DNA of 64,000 nucleotides from Maylandia zebra (lineage: Eukaryota; Chordata; Actinopteri; Cichliformes; Cichlidae), in NCBI RefSeq assembly GCF_041146795.1, contig NC_135169.1, forward strand, positions 13,471,585-13,535,584, given 5' to 3'. Below the pieces are notes generated by a model. The model saw only the letters and a list, made by a program, of their open reading frames with translations. It searched no databases and was not told the origin of the DNA. Both the position numbers and the translations under genes were made by a program. This document shows, piece by piece, positions 33,281 through 45,005 of this stretch (positions are counted from its first letter, which is position 1; every line of letters starts with the position of its first letter).

Positions 33281-34262
33281 TATATAAATACAGAGACATA
33301 TAAATATACGAAGGGGATAAATAGAATAAATAGGAATAAAAATAAAAATACAAGTGAATTGCACATTTAAAGTATTGAGGTCTATTGCACCGTTGACTAT
33401 TAACAAGAGTATTGCACAAAGGTATTGCACAGTGAAGTGAAGAGGCGCTACAGCTTAGTTGTTCCCCCCTCCTTTGTCCTCCTGTTTCCCCTCCCTCTCC
33501 CCTCCAGAGAGGCGTTAAACAGTCTGATGGCGTGTGGGACAAAGGAGTTTTTAAGTCTGTTGGTTCTTGTCTTTGGGAGAAGCAACCTGTCACTGAACAG
33601 ACTCCTCTGGTTGTTTATGGCCGTGTGCAGAGGATACCCAGCATTGTCCATAATGTCCAGCAGTTTTTTTAGTGTCCTTTTCTCTGCCACTGTCACCAGA
33701 GTGTCCAGCTTCATGCCGACCACAGAGCTAGCCTTCCTGATCAGTTTCTCCAGCCTGGATGAGTCCTTCTTTGCTGTGCTGCTCCCCCAGCACACCACAG
33801 CATAGAAAAGTACTCCAGCAACCACTGACTGGTAAAACATCCTCAGGAGCTTCCTGCAGATGTTAAAAGACCTCAGCCTCCTGAGGAAGTACAGTCGGCT
33901 TTGGGTGTTTTTATACAGGTGCTCTGTGTTGCATGACCAGTCCAGTTTGTTGTCCACCCACAGCCCGAGGTACTTGTACTTGTTGACCACCTCCACCTCC
34001 TCCCCCTCTATCTGAACCGGCAGGGGACCTTCTCTGGACCTCCCGAAGTCCACAACCAGTTCCTTACGGTGTGTTCACACCGAACGCGATGGATGCGAAT
34101 AAAACGCCCCAAACGCCCCTAAATTGACGCGTGTACATTCGCGTCTCAACGCGTGTCCAAGAAAAGTCCATCGCGCGTCAAAATATCATATTTTGACGCG
34201 CGTGAACCGGAAATGTGGGAGGAATGTGGGAGGAAGTTGTGCCAGACCGGTATCTTTGCAAG

Positions 34263-35225
34263 ATGGCAGCTTTCGAGCTAGCGCTTGAAGAGAGAGTCTC
34301 CCTTCTCTATTTACTGTGGAGAGCAGAGCAGCAGCGTAAAAGACGTCCTCGCTGTACCTGGGTCCATCAGGTCCTCCAGAGGCGTGAGCAGTTTGGTGAG
34401 TTTCACCATTTGCTCCAGGAGCTGCGCCTGGATGACGGCCGATTCCAGCGCTATCACCGTCGGCCAGTTTGAGAACCTGCTTTCCCTCGTCGGTCCCAGC
34501 ATCGCCCGCCTAGACACCAACTACAGGCGCTCAATCCCACCTGCAGAGCGCCTGTCCGTCTGCCTGAGGTTAGTAAAAGTATTTAATACGGTAGTCCTTT
34601 ATTGATACCTGTGCTAATATGCTAAACCATCCATTTATACACTGCTATCATGGATGTGCTATGCTAACAGTGAATGCTGTCGGTGTTTACCGATAATATT
34701 CCTAGTGATACTCAGACGGTCTCATCAAGTCCCGATTTAATTCGATTTATGCTGTTATCAGTGTTTGAATGATAGCATGGCTGTGGTGTCATAGGTATGC
34801 TCTCGGTGTTTGCTGATATCAAACTGGTATTAGGACCAATGTGGGTTAATCTTTGTAGTGATACTCACTCCTTTTTTTTATTTAGACCTGGTTTAATTCT
34901 GGGATAGTTGAATATTTGTATATAATCACCGCAGACTGTTTTGGATTATATCTAAAATATATCATGTAATTATCCTTATAATTACAAAATGTTTTATATA
35001 AGAATTATGTTTTGTAATTTGTAATTTTGGAATTTCAATAATGTATTTTGTAACTGCAGTACACATAATACTCATTTTAAACAATTTTGTCCAGGTTCCT
35101 TGCCACTGGGGACTCCTTCAGGACCATCACGTTCAGAGGCTGTCCTGGTGAGGGAGAAGTTCATGGCTCACTTCTCGGCAGAGGGAGCCGTGTCTTGGCA
35201 ACCAAAGGAGTAGCCTGTTTGAAGT
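34263..35225 (+). pseudogene. HARBI1-like transposase, deleted
   Basis: Exon 1 (34263-34568) encodes the N-terminal region (VHQVLQRREQFGEFHHLLQEL, then in another frame NLLSLVGPSIARLDTNYRRS and IPPAERLSVCLR) with a frameshift near 34,455. Exon 2 starts at 35,095 after CCAG with FLATGDSFRTI, then jumps to a C-terminal VREKFMAHFSAEG. The DDE catalytic core between them is gone. Confidence 0.87.
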
Positions 35226-35392
35226 CTGAGTGACTTCCCCACAACGGCTCTTTTAAGAGCCACCCACAAACCTCTAAAGAGTGTTCCTGTCTTTTTAAAT
35301 TTTTCTTAATAAATGGAGCTCTACGCCAAAATAAACTAACCTCTTTTTACTCTGCAACTTGTTTTCACTATGTTCCTGTATACAGTGTGGTG

Positions 35393-35741
35393 CAAAAGTT
35401 TGGGCAACCTTATTAATAGTCATTATTTTCCTGTATGAATTGCTGTTACAGTAAAAAATGTCACTTACATATATCATATAGGAGACACACACATTGATAT
35501 ACACTACATATTTATATTATTTCTCTTTTTTTGTGTTGCCAATTTATGCACCTGCTTGATTTGGTTTAAACAGTTATTGCACACTTTCTGTAAATCCAGT
35601 GAACTGCATTTCACTTCTCAAATATCACTGTGTGTCTCCTATATGATGTATTTAACTGACAATTTTTATTGTGACAACCAACGATTTGTACAGGAAAATA
35701 ATTACTTTTCACAATGTTGCCCAAACTTATGCATCCCACTG
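35393..35741. mobile_element. Tc1-type MITE
   Basis: 349 bp, TA flanks, inverted ends CAGTGTGGTGCAAAAGTTTG and its near-complement ending CATCCCACTG. Confidence 0.88.
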
Positions 35742-36962
35742 TATTAGTATGTTTTGTTATTAGTGTAATATGAAACAAATTCTACTTTTGTCAAGTCGGG
35801 TGCCAATATTTGCTGTGTAGTAGAACAAAGACATTTGTCATTATAAATGTTTATTTGATAAAATATATAAATTCAGTAACAAAAGGACATAAATAACATA
35901 AATATATGAAATCTAACTATTTACAGACAGACAGGAATAAAAAGGACCCAGCTTGGAGTGGAAGAGCCTCAGGGAGAAGGAGGATAAACATAAGAACATT
36001 GTTTCTGCTCTGGAGAGCTGCTGCCTCATCAGAAAACTACTGATCACTAGAAAAATTTGCATTTCCTGCGAAAATGCAGTGTGGATGCTTTAAAGCTGAA
36101 GCTGTATGCAAAAAGTAGCTGAAAAAGCTGAAAAGTTGCAGAAATTGTAAAAACTTTGCAGAAGCAAAGGAACTTTGCTAAAATGGAATAACTTAGCAGA
36201 ACTGCAATATCTTAGAGGAAACATAATACTTGGCAGAAATACAATAGCATAGCAGAACTTAGCAGAAATATTGTAACTTACCAGAAACATAACTTCTCAA
36301 AAATACAAGAATTTAGGAGAAATAGTATAAGATAACAGAAAGAATATATTTAGACAAAAATACTTAAGCATTACAGAAACACTATGATTTAGAAAAATAG
36401 TACAACATAGCAGAAATACTGTGATTTACCAGAGACACTGTGATGAACTATGAATATTGTAATTTTAAATTAAGACTATGTTTTAGCACAAATATTATAA
36501 TTTGGCAGAAATACTATGATAAAGCACAAATACTCTGGTTTAGCACAAATATTATAACATAGCAGAAATACAATTATATAGCAGAAATGCTATATTTAGA
36601 AAGAAAAATATAATATAGTAGAAATAGTATGATTGAGCAGAAATACTACAATATAGCATAATAACAATGATTTAGCAGAAATACTATGATTGAGCAGAAG
36701 TACTAAGATGTAGTAAAAGTACTTTGATTTAACAGAAATACAATTATGGAGGAGTAATACTTTAAAATGGGAGAAATATTGATACACACACACACATACA
36801 CAGAGCCTAAAGGGAAGAGTATTTGTGCCATGGAGTGTTAAGAATGTGAGGTCCATATTAGAAAAGCTGGTAAAATCATAAAAGTTTGCAGAATTGTAAT
36901 AAATGATGAATATGAATTACTGGTCTGTGACAGTGTATTAATTTGTAGGGAAAAAAACATGT

Positions 36963-37037
36963 TGACCAAGGTGGAATCGAACCCACGATCTTTGGCTTGC
37001 AGACCCGTGTCATTACCAACTGCGCCACTGGGAAAGA
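36963..37037 (-). ncRNA. tRNA-like Pol III promoter relic
   Basis: The minus strand has a good A box (TGGCGCAGTTGG) and a perfect B box (GGTTCGATTCC) with tRNA-like spacing, and TGCAAG where an anticodon loop would be. The anticodon and acceptor stems do not pair, so this is a tRNA-derived relic, not a tRNA gene. Confidence 0.4.
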
Positions 37038-37828
37038 GAGGAGCCGTTTTGAAAAACAGGGTGATGAGCAGTCAGAATTAGATCCCGGTGAGAGGCGAAA
37101 AAAGCCGTTTTTTGGAGTTACAAAACGTTGTGTAACTCAAAAACTAGGTGGACTAGAGGCATAATTCTTGTACTGGGTGAATCAGCGGACTTTGGTGTAC
37201 TTTGACTGCGATTTTCATTGCTCTTTGTACAACCGTTGCTGAGATATGACGAGAGAGGAAACGGAAGACCTCAGACATGATTGGCTGGCTGGGAAGCCGT
37301 GCAGGCCCTGATATGTGATATGTGTCTGAGTCCGCACAGAGGATTGGCTGCCTGGCAGAAATATATAGAAATAGTATGATTAAGCATAAATACTACATTT
37401 AGCAGAAATACTATATTAAGCACAAATCCTATAAAAAGCAGAAATAGTATATTAAGCACAAATCCTATAAAAAGCAGAAATACTATATTAAGCACAAATC
37501 CTATTAAAAGCAGAAATAGTATATTAAGCACAAATCTTATAAAATAGCAGAAATAGTATGATTTAGCACAATAGTAATAAGTTAAACAGAAAAATTGGAA
37601 AAGCAAAATGGACAGCTGAAAAAATGCTGAACATGCTGAGGGTCCCTCAAATATACTTGTTAAATGAAAAAAATCAGCAAAAAAAATATATAACAGCCAC
37701 ACAATCAGAAATATGTACACATAAGGAAACACACATGCACAGAGAGACACACACACAAGATCCAATTCAGTCAACCAGTCTAAATATATTGAATTTGAAT
37801 CTTAGAATGAGATCATCCCATTAAAAGG

Positions 37829-37831
<3 letters not shown>

Positions 37832-37917
<86 letters not shown>

Positions 37918-37924
37918 TCACACA
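37832..37924. repeat. (CT)n then (CA)n microsatellites
   Basis: A pure TC run followed by GTCA and a pure CA run. Confidence 0.95.
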
Positions 37925-38064
37925 GGGAGAGAGAAGTAAGTTTCTAGCTCAGTCAGCCATGGAGCTGCTGAATTTGAATCCACCAATCAGAGAGCCTGTG
38001 CACTTTTTCCCGCCAAAACAGGTGCATCTATTTACACACGCAGCACAGAGAGACACAGGATTAT

Positions 38065-38917
38065 CCGGTTGTTCAGTCTGACGTCACTAGCCGTGTCTGG
38101 GTCTAAACTCCGCTGCAGGTCCATATATCAAACGATCACTATGGCATTACTGTGAGTTGAAAAACTGTCTAAAGTCTTTCATCTTTAATAAAATGATCAG
38201 CGTTCTGCTCTACCAGGTGTAACAATTGAGTTTAACATCCAGGCATCCATGAAAACGGAATTTATGACATTTAACGGAGTTAGAAGTTAGCAGGGAGTTA
38301 GCTCACTAGCTTCTATCTAAATACAATATAGCATGTCCTGACTGCGGGGTTTTGGAAACAAATTAAAACGTACAGCTCTGTTATCACTTCCAACATAAAT
38401 GAAGACAGAAAGCTAAACAGCAGTGACGTTTGTAGGGTTACTGAAGTTTGGCTAGCTGGTATATAATGATGTGCTACGTGACCGCTAGCGACACAGCTAT
38501 GTTAGCATAATATAAACAAGCTAACTTTTTTTCCACTTGATAAAAGTTACCGTGAGTGTTCTCGGTGGTCAGGAACAAATGTAATTGCATGGCAGGATGC
38601 TGTAAATGGACCAAACTTCAGCCAGGAGAACAACTGAGATAATCCATCCACAATACGAGGTTAGTCATTCATATACTGCTGCATGGGCTGGGCTGTAGTT
38701 ACATCCTAAGGTTTTAAAAACTGAGCTTAAATAAATGATTAGCGGTAATAAAAGCCGAGGGAGGTCAACAGTGATCGCTGACTGTTTTAGGAGCTTTTTG
38801 AGATCAAATAGAAGAAAATACATAACATTAAACATGTTAACAACACAAATGCCATATTAAACGCAGACTACTTTAGACCCGGAAGTAGGATTCGTCGCGT
38901 CATCACTGAACAACCGA
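38065..38917. mobile_element. MITE with CGGTTGTTCAGT ends
   Basis: 853 bp, inverted ends CCGGTTGTTCAGT / ACTGAACAACCGA and 2-bp AT duplication. The duplicated block at 40,320-40,345 shows the empty site (GGATTATTGCAG), proving the borders. Confidence 0.88.
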
Positions 38918-41639
38918 ATTGCAGTCTATTTCTCATAATGACGACTCCCCTCAAACAAATGACCATAATTTCCTAACCGTAGGGGCTAGAGCGGTCATTC
39001 TTACACCGTTTTGTTCAGAAGAGATGGGGGAATCTTCAAGTGTTGACAATTTATCATTAAAATATGAATTTTTAGAGATATATGACATGGATGACTTGTT
39101 GACTTAGAAGCCACGAATTCCCCAATATGCAAATTTGAATGCCTCAGACCACATATATGATTGGCTGGCTGGGAAGCCGTGCAGGCCCTGATTTGTGGAT
39201 TTGAATTCCTCAGCCCTCAGATATGATTGGCTGGCTTAGAAGCCATGAAGGCCCCAATATGCAAATTTGAATGCCTCAGGACACATATATGATTGAGTGG
39301 GAAGCCGTGCAGGCCCTGATTTGAAAATTTGAATGTCTCAGTCCTCACAGAGGATTGGCTGCCTGGGGACCTGGCAGAAATATATAGAAATACTATGATT
39401 AAGCATAAATACTACATTTAGTAGAAATACTATGTTTTAGCACAAATACTATAAAAAGCAGAAATACTATAATTTAGCAGAAATACTATATTAAGCACAA
39501 ATCCTATAAAAAGCAGAAATAGTATGATTAAGCATAAACACTACATTTAGTAGAAATACTATGTTTTAGCACAAATACTATAAAAAGCAGAAATACTATA
39601 ATTTAGCAGAAATACTATATTAAGCACAAATCCTATAAAAAGCAGAAATAGTATGATTAAGCATAAACACTACATTTAGTAGAAATACTATGTTTGAGCA
39701 AAAATCCTATAAAAAGCAGAAATACTATATTAGGCACAAATCCTATAAAAAGCAGAAATAGTATGATTAAGCATAAATACTACATTTAGTAGAAATACTA
39801 TGTTTTAGCACAAATAGTATAAAAAGCATAAATACTGTAATTTAGCAGAAATACTATATTAGGCACAAATTCTATGAAAAGCAGAAATAGTATGATTAAG
39901 CATAAATACTACATTTAGTAGAAATACTATGTTTTAGCACAAATCCTATAAAAAGCAGAAATACTGTACTATGATTTAGTAGAAAAACTATAAATAATCA
40001 GAAATACTATATTTGGCAGAAATACTATATTTTGCACAAATCTTATAAAATAGCAGAAATAGTATGATTTAGCACAATAGTAATAAGTTAAACAGAAAAA
40101 TTGGAAAAGCAAAATGGACAGCTGAAAAAATGCTGAACATGCTGAGGGTCCCTCAAATATACTTGTTAAATGAAAAAATCAGCAAAAAAATGCACAGGGA
40201 GAGAGAAGTAAGTTTCTAGGTCAGCCTGGGAGCTGCTGAATTTGAATCCACCAATCAGAGAGCCTGTGTACTTTTTCCCGCCAAAACAGGTGCATCTATT
40301 TACACACGCAGCACAGAGAGGCACAGGATTATTGCAGCCTATTTCTCATAGTGACGACTCCCCTCAAACAAATGACCATAATTTCCTAACCGTAGGGGCT
40401 AGAGCGGTCATTCTTACACCGTTTTGTTCAGAAGAGATGGGGGAATCTTCCAGTGTTGACAATTTATCATTAAAATGTGAATTATTAAAGATATTTGACT
40501 TCTAATGCACCATAACTGAGTAGAGCGAAGCAAAAACTGGCTTGACTTGCCCTCAAACAACGCTTTGTAACTTGAAATCTATTTGGAGTATCGATATCAT
40601 TCTTTCACCATAAGAGACAGCAGGCTTTGGTGAACAGTCATGGAAATTTTCAGGTCTCTATGGAAATCCAACAAAAAGTTATGCTGAGAGAAAAAAGTGG
40701 TTCATTTCCAGAGTTTGAAATCTGAAGAAATCTGAGCGACGGACGAATTTCCTACCCTCAAACAAGTCCAACTCATTTCAGAACGGTAATACGTGAGAAA
40801 GAAATTCTTGAATTGTGAGCGTCACGAGTGTCTGAAGATATACCGGGACAAGCCTCATGTCTTAACTTTGCTTCGTTAAGGAGATATGACGATTCGAATA
40901 TGCCTCTCATTACAGAAATGCAGCGGTGATTTTGAACAAACTCTCCATTCACTTTATATGGAGAGTTTTCCGACATTGTGTTGGTCTGAGGAGATTTGCG
41001 AAAGTTCTATGAATACCACAACAATGATAGTGACATTTTCGGAAACCCAGCAAAAATACCTACGTTTTGATGTATAATTTGTGGAAGTTGAGTGAAGATT
41101 GAGCAAGTAGCAAGAAGTTGTTCGGACATGAAGAGAAGACTGCAAAACCTTCAGTGGCACACTGGAAGCCAAGTGCATAGCAACCATAACAACGCATGTA
41201 TTTTGTGAAAAATCACAATTTTGCAACTGAAAACTTTAAGAGGCATAAAGGTAAAACGGTAAAAGATTTGAAAAAGCTGAATCATACCTGAATAGCCCCA
41301 TAATTTGAGAACATTTTAAAGTTTGAATGGTTGTTCTACGTGAAAATATGAGGAAGTAGTTAAGTTTCAGAAACAAGCAAATTTTAGCAGAATTGCAGAA
41401 GTTTCCCATTCATTTCAATGGGACTAATTAAGCTTAATATTTTAAAAAGTATAATAGTGAAAAATACCAAAAGACATAGCAGGAATTAGCAGAAATAGCA
41501 GAATATTTTAAAATTTGAACGGTGAAAATTGGCTGAAAATTGTGGAAGTAGTTAAGTGCCAAAAAGTGTGCGGAAGTCCCAAGAGGAACTCAATAGTGTG
41601 GATGCTTAAAGCATCCACACAATTAGGGTCCAATGTTTC

Positions 41640-43209
41640 CAAATTTAGCACAGCTGTGCTGTTTTCATAAACTGATTTATAAATTTGGAATTTCACGAAT
41701 TCTCGTGTCTGAGGCGGCATGCTCTCCAGAGCAGGAACAAGGCTGAGGAGGAAATGTTCAGTTGCAGACGGGCGTGGCCTCTTTAGGGTCTCCAGGATAG
41801 CCAGCTCCACCGCCGATGGACCGTCCTGGGACCCTTCCCTCGCCCGCCTTCGAGCTGTCCTCCTCTGTGGGCCTGTAAAACACAGAACAAAACACCACAA
41901 AGAAATGAGAAGGCTGCTGCTAGATTTTCATTTTCAAAATTGAAGAAAACCAGGATATGAACAGATTGGTTGTAGATATTTAGTAAAGGTGATCACAAGG
42001 GGATTCAAGCAAGTAAAAAGCTATCAGTGCTTGATGTTCATACCTGTGGGTGCAGCAGCAGGAGTGGAGGGACCAGGGACTGGGGAGTCAGGAGAAGCAA
42101 CATGGGAGGACTCTGCTGCATGATTACTTGACTCTATCAAGACAATATTAAATGTTAACAGGTTGAAGACAATAGTCATAGAGAATATTATATTATTATA
42201 TACTTATTATTATATACAGTGGTCTCTCATTTATTGCAGCACATGAACAGTAGTCACAGTTCTCACAAGTTGATTCTCAAAGTGCAAACCTTTGTCGATT
42301 TTAAAACATATTATGCCGCGCTTTTTCTCCATCTGCGGCGCCACTTTTGTGCGCCTTTTTCCCTCCCCGGTGCAGGTTTTATATTTCCGAATGAGGGTCA
42401 TAGTTAAGAGTGTTTTTGTGCTGTTTTTTTCTATTGGACATGATGGATATCAAAACCAAACATGATAAGTTTGGCAAGCGCAGGAGACACGACACGGAGG
42501 AGATTTATCATTTGGGCTGCAGAATGCAATGCTATACGGTGCAATAAAAACAAAATCAGCGAAAAGGCGAGGCAGTGAACAGCGGGACTACTGTATACTG
42601 TTTATTAATAAACAAAATATATTCCTGTATGACAACACGCATTAATTAACTGCCTACATTAATTCATTGTAAACATACCTTCTGACTGACACTCCCCTGC
42701 TGCCTCTTCGGGCTGTCCCTGGTCCTCGGGGGAGAAGTTCTCCACGGTCCGCACCATATTACCGCTAGTCTCCCGCGGGGTGAGGAAGGGGTCCAGAAAC
42801 CCCATGACCGCGAAGAACTTCCATCTCCTCCCCGATCCTGCTGCCGACCCACTCCTCTTCTCCTTCTCTGCCCTCTTCTCCTTATTATAGGTGTCCCTGA
42901 GGCTCTTCCACTTTCTCCTGCAGATGTCCTCTGAATAAACGCATTATCTGGTTAGCGGAAAGGTATTTGTACAACAGTGGGAAAATCGCGGGACAGTAGG
43001 CAGGCTTGCTAGCTTGCTAGCTTTTGCGCGGCTTCATCGGGTCAGTCTGAAAATTAAAAAGAAGAAGGAATGAACTTACCAGGTTGCCCGATCTCCTCAC
43101 TTATGTGTCTCCAAGCTAGGTCCTTTTTATTCCTGTCTCGGTAAAAATAGTAGCTGGCATCATACAGCTCAGGGTGGTTAGCCACAGCGCTGATTAGCTT
43201 TTCCTCCAT
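41640..43209 (-). pseudogene. Harbinger accessory protein (MADF + BESS)
   Basis: Exons 43209-43080 (MEEKLISAV, a MADF start), 42930-42679 (WKSLRDTYNKEKRAEKEKRSG, MADF end), 42133-42044 (Ser/Pro linker) and 41872 to about 41,630 (BESS motif EHFLLSLVPALE). In PIF/Harbinger elements this DNA-binding partner brings the transposase to the nucleus and the ends. The last exon is cut by the AT-rich element, so the gene end is lost. Confidence 0.87.
42217..42593. mobile_element. Tigger-type MITE in a MADF-gene intron
   Basis: 377 bp, TA flanks, inverted ends CAGTGGTCTCTC and GCGGGACTACTG (imperfect). Confidence 0.75.
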
Positions 43210-44218
43210 ACTGAATGAAGAATGAAGGGCTTTGGCTGGATCTGCCCCTTTGACCTAGGTCAGAGCCACGTCACCAGGCTCCTGATTGGTTGTCGCGGCG
43301 CGATTTGACGCTCGAGTTCAGCTTTTTCCAACTCGAGTGGTAGACGCGAAACGCGCGTATGCACAAAATGCAACACAAAAACTGACGCGCGTGGTTTTAT
43401 TCGCGCGTCAAACGCGCCAGACGCGCTACACTGACGCGCGTTTCACGCGTTTTGGCGTTTTGGCGACGCAAATCTGCTTCCGAATTTTCGCGGGACCCGC
43501 AATCGCGCGTCATCGCGCCTTTCCATTGACTTTACATGTAAACCTGACGCTCTATTCGCGTCCATCGCGTTCGGTGTGAACACACCGTTAGTCTTTGAGG
43601 TGTTGAGTTGCAGGTGGTTTGTGTGACTCCACGCGACAAGGTTCCTCACCAGACTTCTCTACTCCTCTTCCTGATCATCCCAGATACACCCCATGATGGC
43701 TGTGTCATCTGCAAACTTCTGAATGTGGCATAATTCAGAGTTGTAGCAGAAGTCAGAGGTGTACAGGGTGACCATTGTCAATCAATCTCGTGCCGTGTCT
43801 CCTGTACATTACAGAATGTGTCCAGCTTGTCAAGTTTAAATAAATCTTTGATCGCTACCAGTGTGGCTTTGAAGTGCTGTACTGTGTGTTTGTAAGTTTT
43901 CTCGCCAACAAACACAACAATGGCGATGAAACGTTTTGCACCGTCAAAGTCACCTGCGGGTTTCTTTGGTTTCATTCTATAATACTGGACTTATTTTTCT
44001 ACAAAGGTTTGAACTTTGAGAGTGTTTAAACAAGAGAGAAAAGTGTGAAAATGTTCATGCCTGTCTGAGAAAAGTGTATAAAGTGTGTTGTGAGGGGTTC
44101 TATAGCCTTAAAACATCTATAATAATTGTATAAAAATAAAGTTGGCTACTTTGCAGATTTCACCTATTGCGGGTTAATTTTAGAACATAACTATCCCGAT
44201 AAACGAGGGACCACTGTA

Positions 44219-44640
44219 CTAAGTAATTTATTGAGAATTTTTCAGAAAAACAATATTTCCCCATTGGATAAGCAGAAGAGAATGGATGAACGGATAATAT
44301 TTCACCATTTTACTAGGGTGACCAACCGTCCTCTTTTTTGCAGTTGTTGACTTGTAAAAGCCTATCGTTTAAATATGTTAAAGTTTTCTTTAAGCAATTG
44401 TATTATTAAAGTTTTTCTTGACTAAGCCAAATCTTCTCTTTTTTGGAAATCAAATGGAAATCAAAATATGGTCACTCTAATTTTACAAGATAAGTTTGCT
44501 TTACTTTATGGGGTGCAGCCCATATTATTGAGTCATTTAACCTGGACTGAATTCATGGTATTTTACCAGACAGGAGACACTCCTTTCCTGTACAGCTCTT
44601 TTGGTAGTTATGTTTAAACAGTGATTGCGAAAGAAAAAAA
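44219..44640. other. Spacer, no gene seen
   Basis: AT-rich, short frames only. Confidence 0.3.
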
Positions 44641-45005
44641 AATCCATCCATCCGCTTATCCTTTTCAGGGTCACGGGGGGCGCTGGAGCCTATCCCAGCT
44701 GTCATAGGGAGCAAGGCGGGGTACACCCTGGACAGGTCGCCAGTCTGTCGCAGGGCCAACACACAGGGACAGACAACCATTCACTCGCACATTCACACCT
44801 AGTGGTAATTTATCCAATTAGCCTATCCCCACAAGCTGCATGTCTTTGGACGGTGGGAGGAAGCCGGAACCCAGAGAGAACCCACGCAAACACGGGGAGA
44901 ACATGCAAACTCCACACAGAAAGACCCCGGCCTGATGTTGGAATTGAACCCAGGACCTTCTTGCTGTGCGGCAACAGTGCTAACCACCGTGCCACCGTGC
45001 TGCCC
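44641..45005 (-). mobile_element. tRNA-derived SINE
   Basis: On the minus strand the head GGCAGCACGGTGGCACGG continues with A box TGGTTAGCACTGTTG and B box GGTTCAATTCC. The body contains the CATGCAAACTCC and GACTGGCGACC stretches of a very common teleost SINE. It ends near CATCCATCC. Confidence 0.85.

Larger units (their letters stand above)
36040..41622. mobile_element. Large AT-rich element built from a degenerate AGCAGAAATACTAT motif
   Basis: Tracts at 36,100-36,780, 37,360-37,570 and 39,370-40,090 are made of a roughly 20-30 bp motif, AGCAGAAATACTATGATTT / AGCACAAATCCTATAAA. The right end is a perfect hairpin (stem GTGTGGATGC, 5-nt loop, 41,597-41,621), and the same stem sequence with TTTAAAGC occurs at the left (36,079-36,096). 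No TSD was found. A 3' terminal hairpin and lack of inverted repeats recall Helitron/Helentron non-autonomous elements. It interrupts the last exon of the MADF/BESS gene. Blocks at 37,925-38,064 and 38,918-39,080 recur at 40,197-40,500. Confidence 0.55.
34067..43587. mobile_element. PIF/Harbinger element
   Basis: TTA duplications (34064-34066, 43588-43590) and long inverted ends beginning CGGTGTGTTCACACCGAACG. It carries the two genes typical of the superfamily: a HARBI1-like transposase (plus strand) and a MADF/BESS accessory protein (minus strand), arranged tail to tail. Subterminal ends are rich in GACGCG words. Confidence 0.93.
33130..43779 (-). mobile_element. Rex-type LINE fragment, split by a Harbinger element
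   Basis: Minus strand: an RT piece with IQKFADDTAIMG (43,780-43,591) continues at 34,063 with ELVVDFGRSREG and runs to about 33,448, then a 3' UTR. The two parts join exactly when the Harbinger and one TTA are removed. An in-frame TAG near 43,665 shows that it is dead. The 3' UTR includes (GT)n/(TA)n and a poly-T run near 33,210. Confidence 0.88.
32634..44216. mobile_element. Tigger-like (TcMar) element, outer shell of a nested stack
   Basis: TA duplications (32632-32633, 44217-44218) and inverted ends CAGTGGTCCCTC / GAGGGACCACTG. Its own sequence is roughly 32,634-33,110 and 43,785-44,216. A minus-strand frame at 43,975-43,778 (MKPKKPAGDFDGAKRF...) resembles the N terminus of Tigger transposases, decayed. 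Confidence 0.72.

Noticed and set aside
36963..37037. Functional tRNA-Cys gene
   Set aside because: A and B boxes are good, but the anticodon and acceptor stems do not pair.
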